From contig CALWLJ010000007.1 in assembly GCA_944381495.1 (NCBI GenBank), forward strand, positions 1 through 64,000: a DNA stretch of 64,000 nt, given 5' to 3'. The notes below the pieces were generated by a model. That model was not told the origin of the DNA. It saw only the letters and a program-made list of their open reading frames with translations, and ran no database searches. Shown one piece after another: positions 53,752 to 63,268 of the stretch. Position 1 is the stretch's first letter. Each line of letters opens with the position of its first letter. Source of the stretch: an uncultured Mediterraneibacter sp. Its GTDB lineage: Bacteria > Bacillota > Clostridia > Lachnospirales > Lachnospiraceae. A program made the translations under genes and the position numbers.

Positions 53752-55050
53752 ATGAAGAAAAAGTTAGTATGTGTATTGCTGTCAGCAGCAATGGTTGCAA
53801 CTCTGGTCGCAGGCTGCGGAAGCAAGGGCTCTGATGAAGGGGGATCGAATGAAGGAGCAGGTTCCGGAGAAAAGCAGACGGTAGCATTAAGAATGTGGGG
53901 AGCTGAGGAAGATCAGAATTTCCTGAAACAAATGGCAGAATCATTCTCTGAAGAATATGCGGATGTGGCAGATATTTCTGTTGAAGTAGGCGTAGAGAGT
54001 GAGTCTACAGCAAAGGATACTGTGCTTACAGATGTTGAGGCAGCGGCAGATGTTTATTCATTTGCTTCTGATCAGCTTCCGGATCTGGTAAATGCCGGCG
54101 CTCTGCAGTCTATCGATGATATGGACGAGGCACTTCAGGCATATGCAGATAAGAGCGTAGATGATATAAAAGAAGCAAATACGGCTGATTCTGTAGAAGC
54201 ATGTACATACAATGACACACTGTATGCGTTCCCCAGAACAGCGGATAATGGATACTTCCTGTTCTACGATTCATCTGTACTGTCAGAGGATGACGTAGCA
54301 ACCTGGGATTCTCTTCTGGCAGCGGCAAATGATGCAGGCAAGAAAGTTGGTATGACGCTGGCATCCGGCTGGTACAATGCTTCTTTCTTCTACAGCGCAG
54401 GATTTTCAACCGGCCTGAATGACGACGGATCTACATCTATGGACTGGAATGGCAAGGCTGATTACACAGGTGTGGAAGTTACACAGGCTATGCTGAATAT
54501 TGCAGGCAACCCGGCGTTTATGGCAGTTGCTGATGGTGATATCTCCAATCAGCTTGCATCCGGTCAGCTTTGTGCGGCAGTATCCGGAACATGGGACGCA
54601 AGCGTGGCACAGCAGGTATTCGGCGACGGATATGCAGCAACAAAGCTTCCTACATTTACGATCGCAGGAGATCAGTTACAGCAGGCTTCTGTATCCGGTT
54701 ATAAGATGGTCGGCGTAAACGCTCACTCTGAGAATGCAGGATGGGCAGCTCTTCTTGCAGACTGGATCACAAATGAAGATGCGCAGAGAACACAGTTTGA
54801 GGAACGTCAGATCGGACCTTCCAACAAAGTTGTTCTTGAGTCTGACGAGGTTCAGTCAAACGTAGCTCTTTCCGCACTGGCAGCACAGAATGAATATGGC
54901 GTTGTACAGTTCGCAGGACAGAACTTCTGGGATCCGGCAGCTACATTTGGTGAGATGGTTGCAAAAGGCGAACTTGATGTAAATGATACAGCAGGAATCC
55001 AGGCAGCGCTTGATACACTTGTAGATGGTGCAACTGCTCCGATCAACTAA
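53752..55050 (+). CDS. Sugar ABC transporter binding lipoprotein (galactooligosaccharide/maltose type)
   Basis: This 432-residue extracellular binding protein of the MalE-like CUT1 class has a lipoprotein signal (lipobox VAGC, Cys22) and a Gly/Ser/Glu-rich linker. The binding domain begins VALRMWGAEEDQ. Its partners and the GH53/GH42 enzymes downstream suggest galactan-derived oligosaccharides as ligand (inference; MalE-like proteins also bind maltodextrins). First gene of the operon, with AGAAGGAGG before the ATG. A terminator-like hairpin follows and may limit downstream transcription so that the binding protein is made in excess. Confidence 0.9.
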   Translation: MKKKLVCVLLSAAMVATLVAGCGSKGSDEGGSNEGAGSGEKQTVALRMWGAEEDQNFLKQMAESFSEEYADVADISVEVGVESESTAKDTVLTDVEAAADVYSFASDQLPDLVNAGALQSIDDMDEALQAYADKSVDDIKEANTADSVEACTYNDTLYAFPRTADNGYFLFYDSSVLSEDDVATWDSLLAAANDAGKKVGMTLASGWYNASFFYSAGFSTGLNDDGSTSMDWNGKADYTGVEVTQAMLNIAGNPAFMAVADGDISNQLASGQLCAAVSGTWDASVAQQVFGDGYAATKLPTFTIAGDQLQQASVSGYKMVGVNAHSENAGWAALLADWITNEDAQRTQFEERQIGPSNKVVLESDEVQSNVALSALAAQNEYGVVQFAGQNFWDPAATFGEMVAKGELDVNDTAGIQAALDTLVDGATAPIN

Positions 55051-55102
55051 AGGAACAAGAAGCAATAGAGATAATGATCGACAACAGTGACGTTCGATCA
55101 GT

Positions 55103-55144
55103 CGGCCGGCCACATGAAATACAGCAGTGAGCCGGCCGGTTTTT
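55103..55144 (+). terminator. Intercistronic attenuator hairpin
   Basis: CGGCCGGC (55103-55110) pairs with GCCGGCCG (55131-55138), followed by TTTTT. Placed between the binding-protein and permease genes, it probably stops part of the transcripts. Confidence 0.75.
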
Positions 55145-55195
55145 GGAAGAAGACCGGATAAAGTGCTTTTTGTCTGGTTTGGGAAGGAGAGAAAT

Positions 55196-56641
55196 ATGGA
55201 AAAATCGAAAGCCAAAGTCGTTGGATTTTTCAGCGCAATCGGAAGATTTTTTCGGGATTTCGGAGAAGCTGTAGCAAAGGGCGATCTGTTCGTAAAGCTC
55301 TCTCTGATTTGGATGGGGGCAGGATATTTCCGCAGAAAACAGTATGTGAAATCTGTCTTGATCACCAGCTTTGAAGCGTTGGTCATCGTTTTCAGTGTCC
55401 TGTGTTCATCACAGTACATACCGAAGTTTGGTACGCTGGGGACCGTGCAGAGGGAAGCGGTATTTAATCCGGTGACCATGAAAAATGAGATCAATGATTA
55501 TGATAATTCCTTTATGATTCTTTTGTTTTCTGTTGTGAGCATCGTGATCTGGGCTGTATTTCTCGTGGTCTGGATCTCAAATGTAAAACATGCTTATAAA
55601 CTTCAGAAAATGGCAGAAAATGGTGAACATATCAATACGTTCCGTGAGGATCTTAATACTTACCGCAATGAGAATTTTTATAAAACACTGCTGGCTCTTC
55701 CTGTAACAGGAGTTGTAGTTTTTACAGTTGTGCCTCTGCTGATCCTGATACTGGTAGCGTTTACCAATTATGATCAGCAGCATATGCCTCCCTCAGCGCT
55801 TTTTACATGGGTAGGACTTGACAACTTTATCAGCCTGTTCGGAGGCGGCGGACTGACCATTACATTTGGTTATTCCTTTGTCCGGGTTCTTGCATGGACG
55901 CTGATCTGGGCTGTATTCGCTACATTTACGAACTACATCGGCGGTATTCTCTTATCACTGCTGATCAATCATAAACGGGTAAAGCTGAAAAAGATGTGGC
56001 GTACTCTGTTCATGGTCACGATCGCAGTTCCGCAGTTTGTATCCCTGCTGCTGGTAAGGAACTTCTTTGCTGACGGCGGTATCGTTAATACGATCTGTGC
56101 AAATATCGGGCTTACCGGTTTCCTGAGAGACGTGGGGCTGATCAGTACATCTTATATCCCGTTTCTTTCATCTCCGGGATGGGCGCATGTAATGATTATC
56201 CTGATTAATATCTGGGTAGGTGTGCCATATCAGATGCTGATCGCCACAGGTGTCCTGATGAATCTTCCGACGGATCAGGTGGAGAGTGCGCGTATCGACG
56301 GTGCGTCATCATTCCAGATATTCCGTCATATTACCATGCCGTATGTGCTCTTTATTACAGGCCCTGCGCTGGTGACGGATTTTGTAAAGAATATCAACAA
56401 CTTTAACGTAATTTACCTGTTGACGCAGGATGTGTATACGACGACGAACCAGGCTCTGGCAAACTCCCAGGCAAAAGAAGTGGATCTGCTTGTTACGTGG
56501 CTGTTCCGTCTGACGCAGGAGTACTATAACTATAAGATGGCTGCTGTTATCGGTATTGTAGTCTTTGTACTCTGTGCAGCGTTTACACTGGTTGCGTTTG
56601 GCCGTATGACCAGAGGAGACCGAGAGGAGGTATATCAATAA
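55196..56641 (+). CDS. Sugar ABC transporter permease (MalF/GanP-like)
   Basis: This 481-residue CUT1 permease has about eight membrane helices. An N-terminal soluble stretch and two helices (1-150) precede the core, as in MalF/GanP. The coupling EAA loop is SARIDGASSFQIFRHITMP (about 363-381). ATG 55196 is chosen (GGGAAGGAG upstream); the frame reaches back to 55127 without a site. It overlaps the next permease gene by one base (TAATG). Confidence 0.9.
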   Translation: MEKSKAKVVGFFSAIGRFFRDFGEAVAKGDLFVKLSLIWMGAGYFRRKQYVKSVLITSFEALVIVFSVLCSSQYIPKFGTLGTVQREAVFNPVTMKNEINDYDNSFMILLFSVVSIVIWAVFLVVWISNVKHAYKLQKMAENGEHINTFREDLNTYRNENFYKTLLALPVTGVVVFTVVPLLILILVAFTNYDQQHMPPSALFTWVGLDNFISLFGGGGLTITFGYSFVRVLAWTLIWAVFATFTNYIGGILLSLLINHKRVKLKKMWRTLFMVTIAVPQFVSLLLVRNFFADGGIVNTICANIGLTGFLRDVGLISTSYIPFLSSPGWAHVMIILINIWVGVPYQMLIATGVLMNLPTDQVESARIDGASSFQIFRHITMPYVLFITGPALVTDFVKNINNFNVIYLLTQDVYTTTNQALANSQAKEVDLLVTWLFRLTQEYYNYKMAAVIGIVVFVLCAAFTLVAFGRMTRGDREEVYQ

Positions 56642-57483
56642 TGAAGATCAAAGTTTCGGATATCCTAAGGCATGCACTTCTGGCGTTTCTTGCTGTGGTA
56701 TGGCTGGTACCGATCGTATGGCTGCTCGCTACATCATTCAGCAAATACACCGGTATGAACACCTCTACGTTTTTCCCGAAAGAGTGGGCGCTTGACAGTT
56801 ACAAGAATCTGCTGTTCGGGTCAGATACAGTAGCGCAGTTCCCGCAGTGGTTCTGGAATACATTTATTATCGCCTGCTTTACCTGTATTATTTCAACTGC
56901 CTTCGTACTGATGGTGGCATATGCCACTTCCTGTATGAGGTTCAAGGGAAGAAAGACGCTGATGAATATTGCTGTTATCATCAACCTTTTCCCAGGAGTT
57001 CTGGCGATGATCGCTGTGTACTTTATCTTAAAGAGCATCGGCCTGACAAACAGTCATCTCGGTCTGATCTTTGTATATTCAGCGTCATCCGGACTGGGCT
57101 ATCTGATCGCAAAGGGCTTTCTGGATACCGTTCCGGCATCCCTGCGTGAGGCTGCCTATCTGGACGGTGCAAGTGAGGCGAAAGTGTTTTTCAAAGTTGT
57201 TATGCCGATGAGTAAACCGATCATCGTGTATACGGTTATCAGTTCTTTCCTCGTACCGTGGATGGACTTCGTATACGCGAAGATGATGCTGAACTCTGGT
57301 GTGGCTTCTCAGTGGACGGTTGCCATCGGACTTTATAATATGCTTGAGAAGAGCCTGATCAATACATACTTTACACAGTTCTGCGCCGGCGGCGTGATCG
57401 TATCGATCCCGATCTCGATCCTGTTTATCATCATGCAGAAGTTCTATGTGGAAGGTGTGACAGGCGGAGCAGTGAAAGGCTGA
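56641..57483 (+). CDS. Sugar ABC transporter permease (MalG/GanQ-like)
   Basis: This 280-residue partner permease has six membrane helices and an EAA loop REAAYLDGASEAKVFFKVVMP (split here as REAAYLDGASEA then KVFFKVVMP, about 173-194). Translationally coupled to the MalF-like gene. No ATPase gene is present in the window. As in many Clostridia, a shared MsmX/UgpC-type ATPase encoded elsewhere is expected. The GH53 gene begins 21 bp later. Confidence 0.9.
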   Translation: MKIKVSDILRHALLAFLAVVWLVPIVWLLATSFSKYTGMNTSTFFPKEWALDSYKNLLFGSDTVAQFPQWFWNTFIIACFTCIISTAFVLMVAYATSCMRFKGRKTLMNIAVIINLFPGVLAMIAVYFILKSIGLTNSHLGLIFVYSASSGLGYLIAKGFLDTVPASLREAAYLDGASEAKVFFKVVMPMSKPIIVYTVISSFLVPWMDFVYAKMMLNSGVASQWTVAIGLYNMLEKSLINTYFTQFCAGGVIVSIPISILFIIMQKFYVEGVTGGAVKG

Positions 57484-57504
57484 TATTACGAAAGGAATTA
57501 TTAT

Positions 57505-58608
57505 ATGGCACCATTTATTAAAGGAATGGACGTCTCCTCTCTGAAGGAACTGGAAGAGCTGGGGGCAAAATACTACATGGACGGACAGGAAAAAGGCCTC
57601 CTGGAGATCCTGAAGGCGTATGGGGTGAACTCCATACGTCTCAGGCTCTGGAACGATCCATACAGTGAGTCCGGAGTACCCTACGGCGCGGGGACCAGTG
57701 ATCTGAATACTACAGTGGAGCTGGCCAGGAGAGTGCTGGATATGGGATTCGGTTTCCTGCTGGATATTCATTACAGTGATTTCTGGGCAGATCCGGGGAA
57801 ACAGCGGATCCCAAAAGCCTGGAGGGGAATGAGCGTGGAAGAACTGGAAGCGGCGGTCTATGACTTTACCCGCAGTACGCTGCTGACCATGCGCAGCGAG
57901 CATGTGTTCCCTACGATGATTCAGGTGGGAAATGAGCTGAGCAACGGACTTCTCTGGCCTTATGGAAAAGTTCCGAATTACGATAATATTGCCCGGTTTA
58001 TCAATGCTGGTATCCGGGCGGTGAGAAGCGTGGATCAGGAGATCCCTATTATGCTTCATCTGGACAATGGAGGAAACAATGCTCTCTACAGGGAGTGGTT
58101 TGATGAATTCATGAAGCGGGGAGAGGATTTCCAGATCATCGGGCTGTCCTATTATCCGTTCTGGCATGGAACTCTGCAGCAGCTGGAGGACAACATGCGG
58201 GATATTTCCGGGCGCTACGGGAAAGAACTGATCGTAGCGGAGGTGTCCATGGGACATACCCTGGAGGATTATAAGGATTATGAGAAACTCAGCGATGAAC
58301 AGCGCAAGGGGATGGCTGCAAAACCGGAACTGGCCGCTAAGATCGAGTATCCCATGACCCATCAGGGACAGTGTGATTTTATGCAGGATTTTCTTACCAG
58401 GATTGCCGGGATCAAAGGGTGCCGGGGATTCTACTACTGGGAGCCGGGCTGGCTGCCGGTACCGGGAAGCGGCTGGGCCAATGAAGAGGCGCTTGCTTAT
58501 ATCGAGGAAAAAGGCCCCGGCGGAAATGAATGGGCGAACCAGGCGCTGTTTGACTATGACGGCAACGCACTGCCTGCCCTGGAGACAATAAGAGATTTTC
58601 AGCCCTAG
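57505..58608 (+). CDS. ganB: Endo-beta-1,4-galactanase, glycoside hydrolase family 53
   Basis: This 367-residue GH53 enzyme cuts beta-1,4-galactan (pectic arabinogalactan type I). The TIM barrel shows KGMDVSSL at the start, RLRLWNDP, acid/base Glu144 in VGNELSNG and nucleophile Glu246 in IVAEVSMG. It has no signal peptide and the fold begins at residue 5, so it acts in the cytoplasm on imported oligosaccharides, unlike the secreted GanB of Bacillus. Part of the LacI-controlled operon. A galactan-specific activity is very likely because GH53 is nearly monospecific. Confidence 0.92.
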   Translation: MAPFIKGMDVSSLKELEELGAKYYMDGQEKGLLEILKAYGVNSIRLRLWNDPYSESGVPYGAGTSDLNTTVELARRVLDMGFGFLLDIHYSDFWADPGKQRIPKAWRGMSVEELEAAVYDFTRSTLLTMRSEHVFPTMIQVGNELSNGLLWPYGKVPNYDNIARFINAGIRAVRSVDQEIPIMLHLDNGGNNALYREWFDEFMKRGEDFQIIGLSYYPFWHGTLQQLEDNMRDISGRYGKELIVAEVSMGHTLEDYKDYEKLSDEQRKGMAAKPELAAKIEYPMTHQGQCDFMQDFLTRIAGIKGCRGFYYWEPGWLPVPGSGWANEEALAYIEEKGPGGNEWANQALFDYDGNALPALETIRDFQP

Positions 58609-58703
58609 TCCGAGATTGGGGTGAAGAGAAGGAGAAGGCCGACGGGACCGCAGGATATGCGGACTGGAAAGGCAACGGAAAAGAAAGGTTTGGGCAACAG
58701 AAT

Positions 58704-60557
58704 ATGGACAAATTTATTGTTAATATCATTCACCGTCCGGAGATGGTTCCGGAATATGCGGAAAAAGTGACAGGACATGGAAAAGAGGAGGACCTGGGAA
58801 GGGAATCTCTTCTGACAGAGTCTCTTGACATTTTTAAATTCCAGCAGGAAACTGCGCACAAGAATGGGCTGAAGACAACGATCCAGATTACTTATGCGGC
58901 GCTTTTCAATGAAGAGGCTGTGCGGATCACAAAAGAGCATCATGATAAATACGGAGATGAGATCGCACTCTCTCTGCTGGGACTTCCATGTGAGCAGTTC
59001 CGTGAGAAGTACAAGACGAAGGATTTTTGTATCTGGATGTTTTCCATGGAGGAGAAGAAATCTATCGTAGACGATGTGTTCGGAAAGTTTTATGATGCAT
59101 TCGGATTTTATCCGGAATCAACCGGATCCTATTACATGGATGCGGACCTGATTAATTATATCAAAGAAAAATATCCGTCTGTAAAATGTGCGATTGCCAC
59201 ATGCTGGGAGGAAGGACCAAAGGCTTACCATACATGCAACAATTCATGGTACACGCTGTTTGACGGCGGCCCGTGGAATCCCTGGATTCCTTCCAAACAG
59301 AACACCCACGCTCCGGCGGCAAATGAGGCGGAAGACAGCGGTATCGTTGCGATCCCTCATCTGTCCCGTGATCTGCTGGCATGTTATGACGGAAACGGTT
59401 CTAATTTTGGAACGCATCCGCAGAATGTGCTCCGCGGCATGATCTATGATACAAAGACATGGGAGTATCCGTATCTTTACAATCTGATCGATCAGTACCG
59501 TGCTCTGGAAAAGTACAATAACGGATATGCATATAACATGATGTTCGTCGGACCGGGCTGGCTCAACAAGATGGGACGTTGGGAAGCTCCTTATGAGCTG
59601 CTGAAGAAATCTTATGAGGACGGCATGGCCTACTATGGAAAGCTGAAAAAAGAAGGAAAGCTGACGGATATGACCATGTCCGAGTTCGCGGACTACTACC
59701 GTCAGAAGAAGACGTATACTGAGCCGGAATGTGCCCTGTGGCGCGACATTCTTTACGGATCAGACAAACAGATCTTCTGGTACTGCGATCCCTATATGAG
59801 AGCATGCGTCAACATGGACCAGGGCGGCGCGATCGTAGATCTCCGCCCCTATGCAGCTAAGCTGAAATGGGAAGTAGGCATCGGAACGAAGCATGTACAG
59901 GATGCGTCTTATCCGTTCCTGATCCAGGAAAAATACCGCGCAGGATACTTTACCCATTATGCAGGAGAAGGAACTGTCCGCAGCGCTAAGCTCAGCTATA
60001 AGGGAGAGGAAGTCGATCTGTGTCTGTGCAGGACAAAGGCTTCATTCTCCGAAGAGGATATGGGAGAAGGAAAGAAGAAACGTATCCTGACGCTGGATCC
60101 GGTTGAGATCGAGTTCCACGACCTGACCGTAAAACTGCAGACAAGAGTGATATTTGCAGAGGGCAGCTCGGATATTCAGATCGAGAGAAATATTCTTGAG
60201 ATGAGCGATCCTTCTGCTAAGGTGGAACTGAACGAGTACATGGTGGCTTGCTATGGTACAACCGAGTATCCCGAGGACATGACAGGAATCACGCTTGCAT
60301 GCACAAAGGGAGATGAGGAGAAGACCATCAGCTACGAATACAAGTGCAGAGAGGAAGATATGGAGGGCGCGGACAGTGTCAGCGCTGTGATCCCTGCTAT
60401 TGAGACGAAAGTATCCATGAGCATGAGCACAAAAGACTCCAAGGGATATGTACGCGAGGGATATGCGTTCTCACCGATGTTTACACTTGGTTATACAACA
60501 GAAGTTTCTGATAAGGAGGTAGTATCCACATGGCTCAGGCTGGAAAAGGCAAATTAA
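58704..60557 (+). CDS. Uncharacterised 617-residue protein in the galactan operon
   Basis: I do not recognise a named family. The N-terminal half (1-340) looks like an alpha/beta barrel of the NodB/GH57/GH38 kind: IIHRPEMVPEYAEK, then FGFYPESTGSYYMDADLINY (about 133-152), CAIATCWEEG (about 162-171) and the Trp/Pro-rich GPWNPWIPSKQN (about 189-200). The C-terminal part (about 350-617) is beta-rich, like the sandwich of such enzymes. It has no signal peptide or membrane segment, so it is cytoplasmic. Flanked by GH53 and GH42, it is probably a carbohydrate-active enzyme on galactan fragments. The ribosome site is weak (AAAGG). Confidence 0.6.
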   Translation: MDKFIVNIIHRPEMVPEYAEKVTGHGKEEDLGRESLLTESLDIFKFQQETAHKNGLKTTIQITYAALFNEEAVRITKEHHDKYGDEIALSLLGLPCEQFREKYKTKDFCIWMFSMEEKKSIVDDVFGKFYDAFGFYPESTGSYYMDADLINYIKEKYPSVKCAIATCWEEGPKAYHTCNNSWYTLFDGGPWNPWIPSKQNTHAPAANEAEDSGIVAIPHLSRDLLACYDGNGSNFGTHPQNVLRGMIYDTKTWEYPYLYNLIDQYRALEKYNNGYAYNMMFVGPGWLNKMGRWEAPYELLKKSYEDGMAYYGKLKKEGKLTDMTMSEFADYYRQKKTYTEPECALWRDILYGSDKQIFWYCDPYMRACVNMDQGGAIVDLRPYAAKLKWEVGIGTKHVQDASYPFLIQEKYRAGYFTHYAGEGTVRSAKLSYKGEEVDLCLCRTKASFSEEDMGEGKKKRILTLDPVEIEFHDLTVKLQTRVIFAEGSSDIQIERNILEMSDPSAKVELNEYMVACYGTTEYPEDMTGITLACTKGDEEKTISYEYKCREEDMEGADSVSAVIPAIETKVSMSMSTKDSKGYVREGYAFSPMFTLGYTTEVSDKEVVSTWLRLEKAN

Positions 60558-60745
60558 ATTACCGCTGCCCGATGTGCTTTATGCGCGATCTGGACATTGA
60601 TATGTTTTATGATAAAGAAAAGGATGAGTATTACTGCATCCGCTGCCAGTATGTAGGAAATGAGGAGGACGTGCTCAAGAGAAATGAGGTTGTCCGAATG
60701 AAATACGGCGCAATGATGAAGCGTTTTACAGTGGACGACTTCTAA
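60530..60745 (+). CDS. 71-residue zinc-ribbon protein overlapping the unknown gene
   Basis: This 71-residue protein has Cys13, Cys16, Cys36 and Cys39 (C-P-x-C ... C-I-x-C), a rubredoxin/zinc-ribbon-type pattern, with a charged helical tail. It starts 28 bp inside the end of the 617-residue gene in another frame, with a strong AAGGAGG site inside that gene. The two are thus expressed together and may bind each other. No enzymatic motif. Confidence 0.75.
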   Translation: MAQAGKGKLNYRCPMCFMRDLDIDMFYDKEKDEYYCIRCQYVGNEEDVLKRNEVVRMKYGAMMKRFTVDDF

Positions 60746-60782
60746 GCAACCAGTGAGCCCGCTTGGAGGATGGAAACTGCAG

Positions 60783-60845
60783 ACAGGTGCGGCACGGATG
60801 CCGGGGACAGAATCCCGGTGTCCGGGCTGTACCTGTTTTATTTTA
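60783..60845 (+). terminator. Terminator of the galactan operon
   Basis: Outer ACAGGT/ACCTGT arms (about 60783 and 60831-60836) enclose CCCGG-TGT-CCGGG and further GC pairs, followed by a T-rich tail. It separates the zinc-ribbon gene from GH42. The rest of the 310-bp gap holds a TACAAT -10-like word near 60973 but no -35 that I trust. Confidence 0.65.
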
Positions 60846-61055
60846 TGGGAAAGTTTGGCAAATGTTCCTGGTAAAATAAAAGTTTTTCGGGCGAGATCGG
60901 CAAGACGTTTTTTGTTTCGAAATGTTATATTCTTTAGTCAGACATTTCATACAAATTTGATCCGTGACAGGTTACAATAGAACGGAAATAAATGAAACAT
61001 AAACAATATTGAAATCTAGTATGAGAACAGAAGATTTTTGAACAGGAGGAAAAAA

Positions 61056-63080
61056 ATGATCGGAGGACGTATACTTCACGGAGGAGACTACAATCCGGAG
61101 CAGTGGCTGGAATGCCCTGAGATCCTGGAGGAAGATATAAGGCTTATGAAGGAGGCTGGAGTAAACTGCGTGACCCTGGGGGTTTTTTCCTGGGCTGTGC
61201 TGGAGCCGGAGGAAGGAAAATATGAGTTTGGCTGGCTGGAAGATATTGTGGACAGGCTGGGGAAGGAAGGCGTCCAGGTGATCCTTGCGACTCCATCCGG
61301 TGCTATGCCCCACTGGCTGACCCAGAAGTATCCGGAGGTTATGCAGGTGCAGGCGGACGGCAAGAGAAATCTGCCGGGCAAGAGGCATAATTTCTGTTAT
61401 ACTTCACCGGTAATGAGACAGAAGATACATGCCCTTGACCGGGAACTTTCCAGAGTGTTCGGCAGAAAAGAAAATGTGATCTTATGGCATATTTCCAATG
61501 AATTTGGCGGAAATTTTGGCGATTCCACCTGCCACTGCGAACAGTGTCAGGAGGCGTTCCGTCAGTGGCTGAAGAAACGGTATGGAACTCTGGAGGCGCT
61601 GAATCATGCATACTGGGGCAGATTCTGGAGCCATGTTTATTCTGACTGGAGCCAGATTCACAGTCCGGCGCCTAATGGAGAATATACAGTGACGGCGCTG
61701 AAGCTGGACTGGCAACGATTCTCCACTGAGCAGATCAGCGATTTCTGCGCAGAGGAGATCCGCGCGGTAAGAGAATTTTCCGACCTTCCCGCTACAACGA
61801 ACTTTATGGATTTTTTCAAAGGACTGGATTATCACAGACTGGGGAAAGAACTGGATATCATATCATGGGACAGCTATCCGTACTGGCACGAGAAGAAGGA
61901 TGAAGTACCTGCGGCTGTGCGGGCTGCCGCATGTCACAATATGATGCGCAGTATGAAAAAGCAGCCCTTCCTTCTGATGGAAAGCGTACCCTCCAGTGTC
62001 AACTGGCGGCCCTTTAATCCGGTGAAGAGGCCGGGCATGCATATGCTTTCTTCCATGCAGGCCATTGCTCACGGTTCCGATTCTGTCCAGTATTTCCAGT
62101 GGAGAAAGGGCAGAGGTTCCTATGAAAAATTCCATGGAGCAGTGCTGGATCATAAAAACGGAAGCAATACAAGAACGTTCCGTCAGGTGGCGGAAGTAGG
62201 CGAAAGACTGGCGGGACTTACAGAAAAACTGAACGGAACCGTGAATCAGCCGAAATCTGCGATAATCTTTGACTGGGAGAACTGGTGGGCTGTGGAGGAT
62301 ACCACCGGACCAAGACTGGATCTGGATTATGTATCCTGTGTCCTCTCTCATTATCAGGCGTTCTGGGAGGCTGGAATTGAGGCAGATCTGGTAGGAATGG
62401 ATGCGGATCTGGACGGATACCGGATCGTTGCTGCGCCGCTGAACTATATGTATAAGAACGGATACGCGGAAAAAGTGAGAAAGTTTGTAGAGAACGGCGG
62501 CATTTATGTGACTACATATTTCAGTGGAATGGTGGATGAGACGGATCTGTGCTTTATCGGACATCACCCATTGGAGGATGTGCTGGGGATCGTTCAGGAA
62601 GAGATTGATGCACCGTCACCGGAATTTACCAATTCATTCTGCTATGACGGAAATGAGTATCCGGCAGGAGGAATGCGGGAGATGATCCATGCTGTTGACG
62701 GAACAGAGGTCCTGTCTGTTTATGAAGAGGACTATGTGAAAGGAATGCCTGTGGTAACAGCTGCGGCTTATGGAAAAGGAAAGGCGTATTATATTGCGGC
62801 GGAACCGGAACAGAGGTTTCTGAGCGCGTTTTATGCCGATCGGTTCCGAGAGGCGGACCTGGTGAATCCGCTGGGAGTTGAGCTTCCTTATGGAGTAACA
62901 GTTACAGCGCGGAATGGGGAGGACGGAAAACAGATCGTATTTGTCATGAACTTCCGGAACGAACCGGTAAGGGTAGACGGCATCGGAACATGGACTGACG
63001 TTGAGAACGGAACGATATATACAGACAGTCTGGAGATGGGCTCTTTTGGCTGTGTGCTGCTCAGACGGCAGATTCGATAG
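61056..63080 (+). CDS. Beta-galactosidase, glycoside hydrolase family 42
   Basis: This 674-residue GH42 enzyme removes terminal beta-galactose, completing galactan oligosaccharide breakdown. Acid/base Glu149 is in ISNEFGG and nucleophile Glu309 in LLMESVPSS. The zinc site typical of GH42 is Cys114, Cys159, Cys161 and Cys164. The trimerisation domain (about 400-610) and a small C-terminal beta domain follow. The start at 61056 has AGGAGG 6 bp upstream; an in-frame TTG at 61038 is unlikely. No signal peptide, cytoplasmic. It may have its own promoter. Confidence 0.95.
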   Translation: MIGGRILHGGDYNPEQWLECPEILEEDIRLMKEAGVNCVTLGVFSWAVLEPEEGKYEFGWLEDIVDRLGKEGVQVILATPSGAMPHWLTQKYPEVMQVQADGKRNLPGKRHNFCYTSPVMRQKIHALDRELSRVFGRKENVILWHISNEFGGNFGDSTCHCEQCQEAFRQWLKKRYGTLEALNHAYWGRFWSHVYSDWSQIHSPAPNGEYTVTALKLDWQRFSTEQISDFCAEEIRAVREFSDLPATTNFMDFFKGLDYHRLGKELDIISWDSYPYWHEKKDEVPAAVRAAACHNMMRSMKKQPFLLMESVPSSVNWRPFNPVKRPGMHMLSSMQAIAHGSDSVQYFQWRKGRGSYEKFHGAVLDHKNGSNTRTFRQVAEVGERLAGLTEKLNGTVNQPKSAIIFDWENWWAVEDTTGPRLDLDYVSCVLSHYQAFWEAGIEADLVGMDADLDGYRIVAAPLNYMYKNGYAEKVRKFVENGGIYVTTYFSGMVDETDLCFIGHHPLEDVLGIVQEEIDAPSPEFTNSFCYDGNEYPAGGMREMIHAVDGTEVLSVYEEDYVKGMPVVTAAAYGKGKAYYIAAEPEQRFLSAFYADRFREADLVNPLGVELPYGVTVTARNGEDGKQIVFVMNFRNEPVRVDGIGTWTDVENGTIYTDSLEMGSFGCVLLRRQIR

Positions 63081-63095
63081 TGTGATATTGTGATA

Positions 63096-63126
63096 CCGGG
63101 ACAGAAAACGGACTTCTGTCCCGGGT
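63096..63126 (+). terminator. Terminator of the GH42 gene
   Basis: CCGGGACAGAA (63096-63106) pairs perfectly with TTCTGTCCCGG (63114-63124), then GGTTT. Confidence 0.75.
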
Positions 63127-63268
63127 TTATGTTAACTGCCGTTTTATATATCGGCTGTGTATTTTAATATAAATATTGTTTTTTTACATTTGAAGAAATG
63201 ATGATGTGGTGATATGGTTAAAAAATGTATTTTGACAGAAAAGTATAATTTGACAGGAGAAATGCAAC

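Noticed and set aside
57085-58362. 425-codon minus-strand frame over the permease and GH53 genes
   Set aside because: Spans two real genes on the other strand, with antisense-like composition and no motifs.
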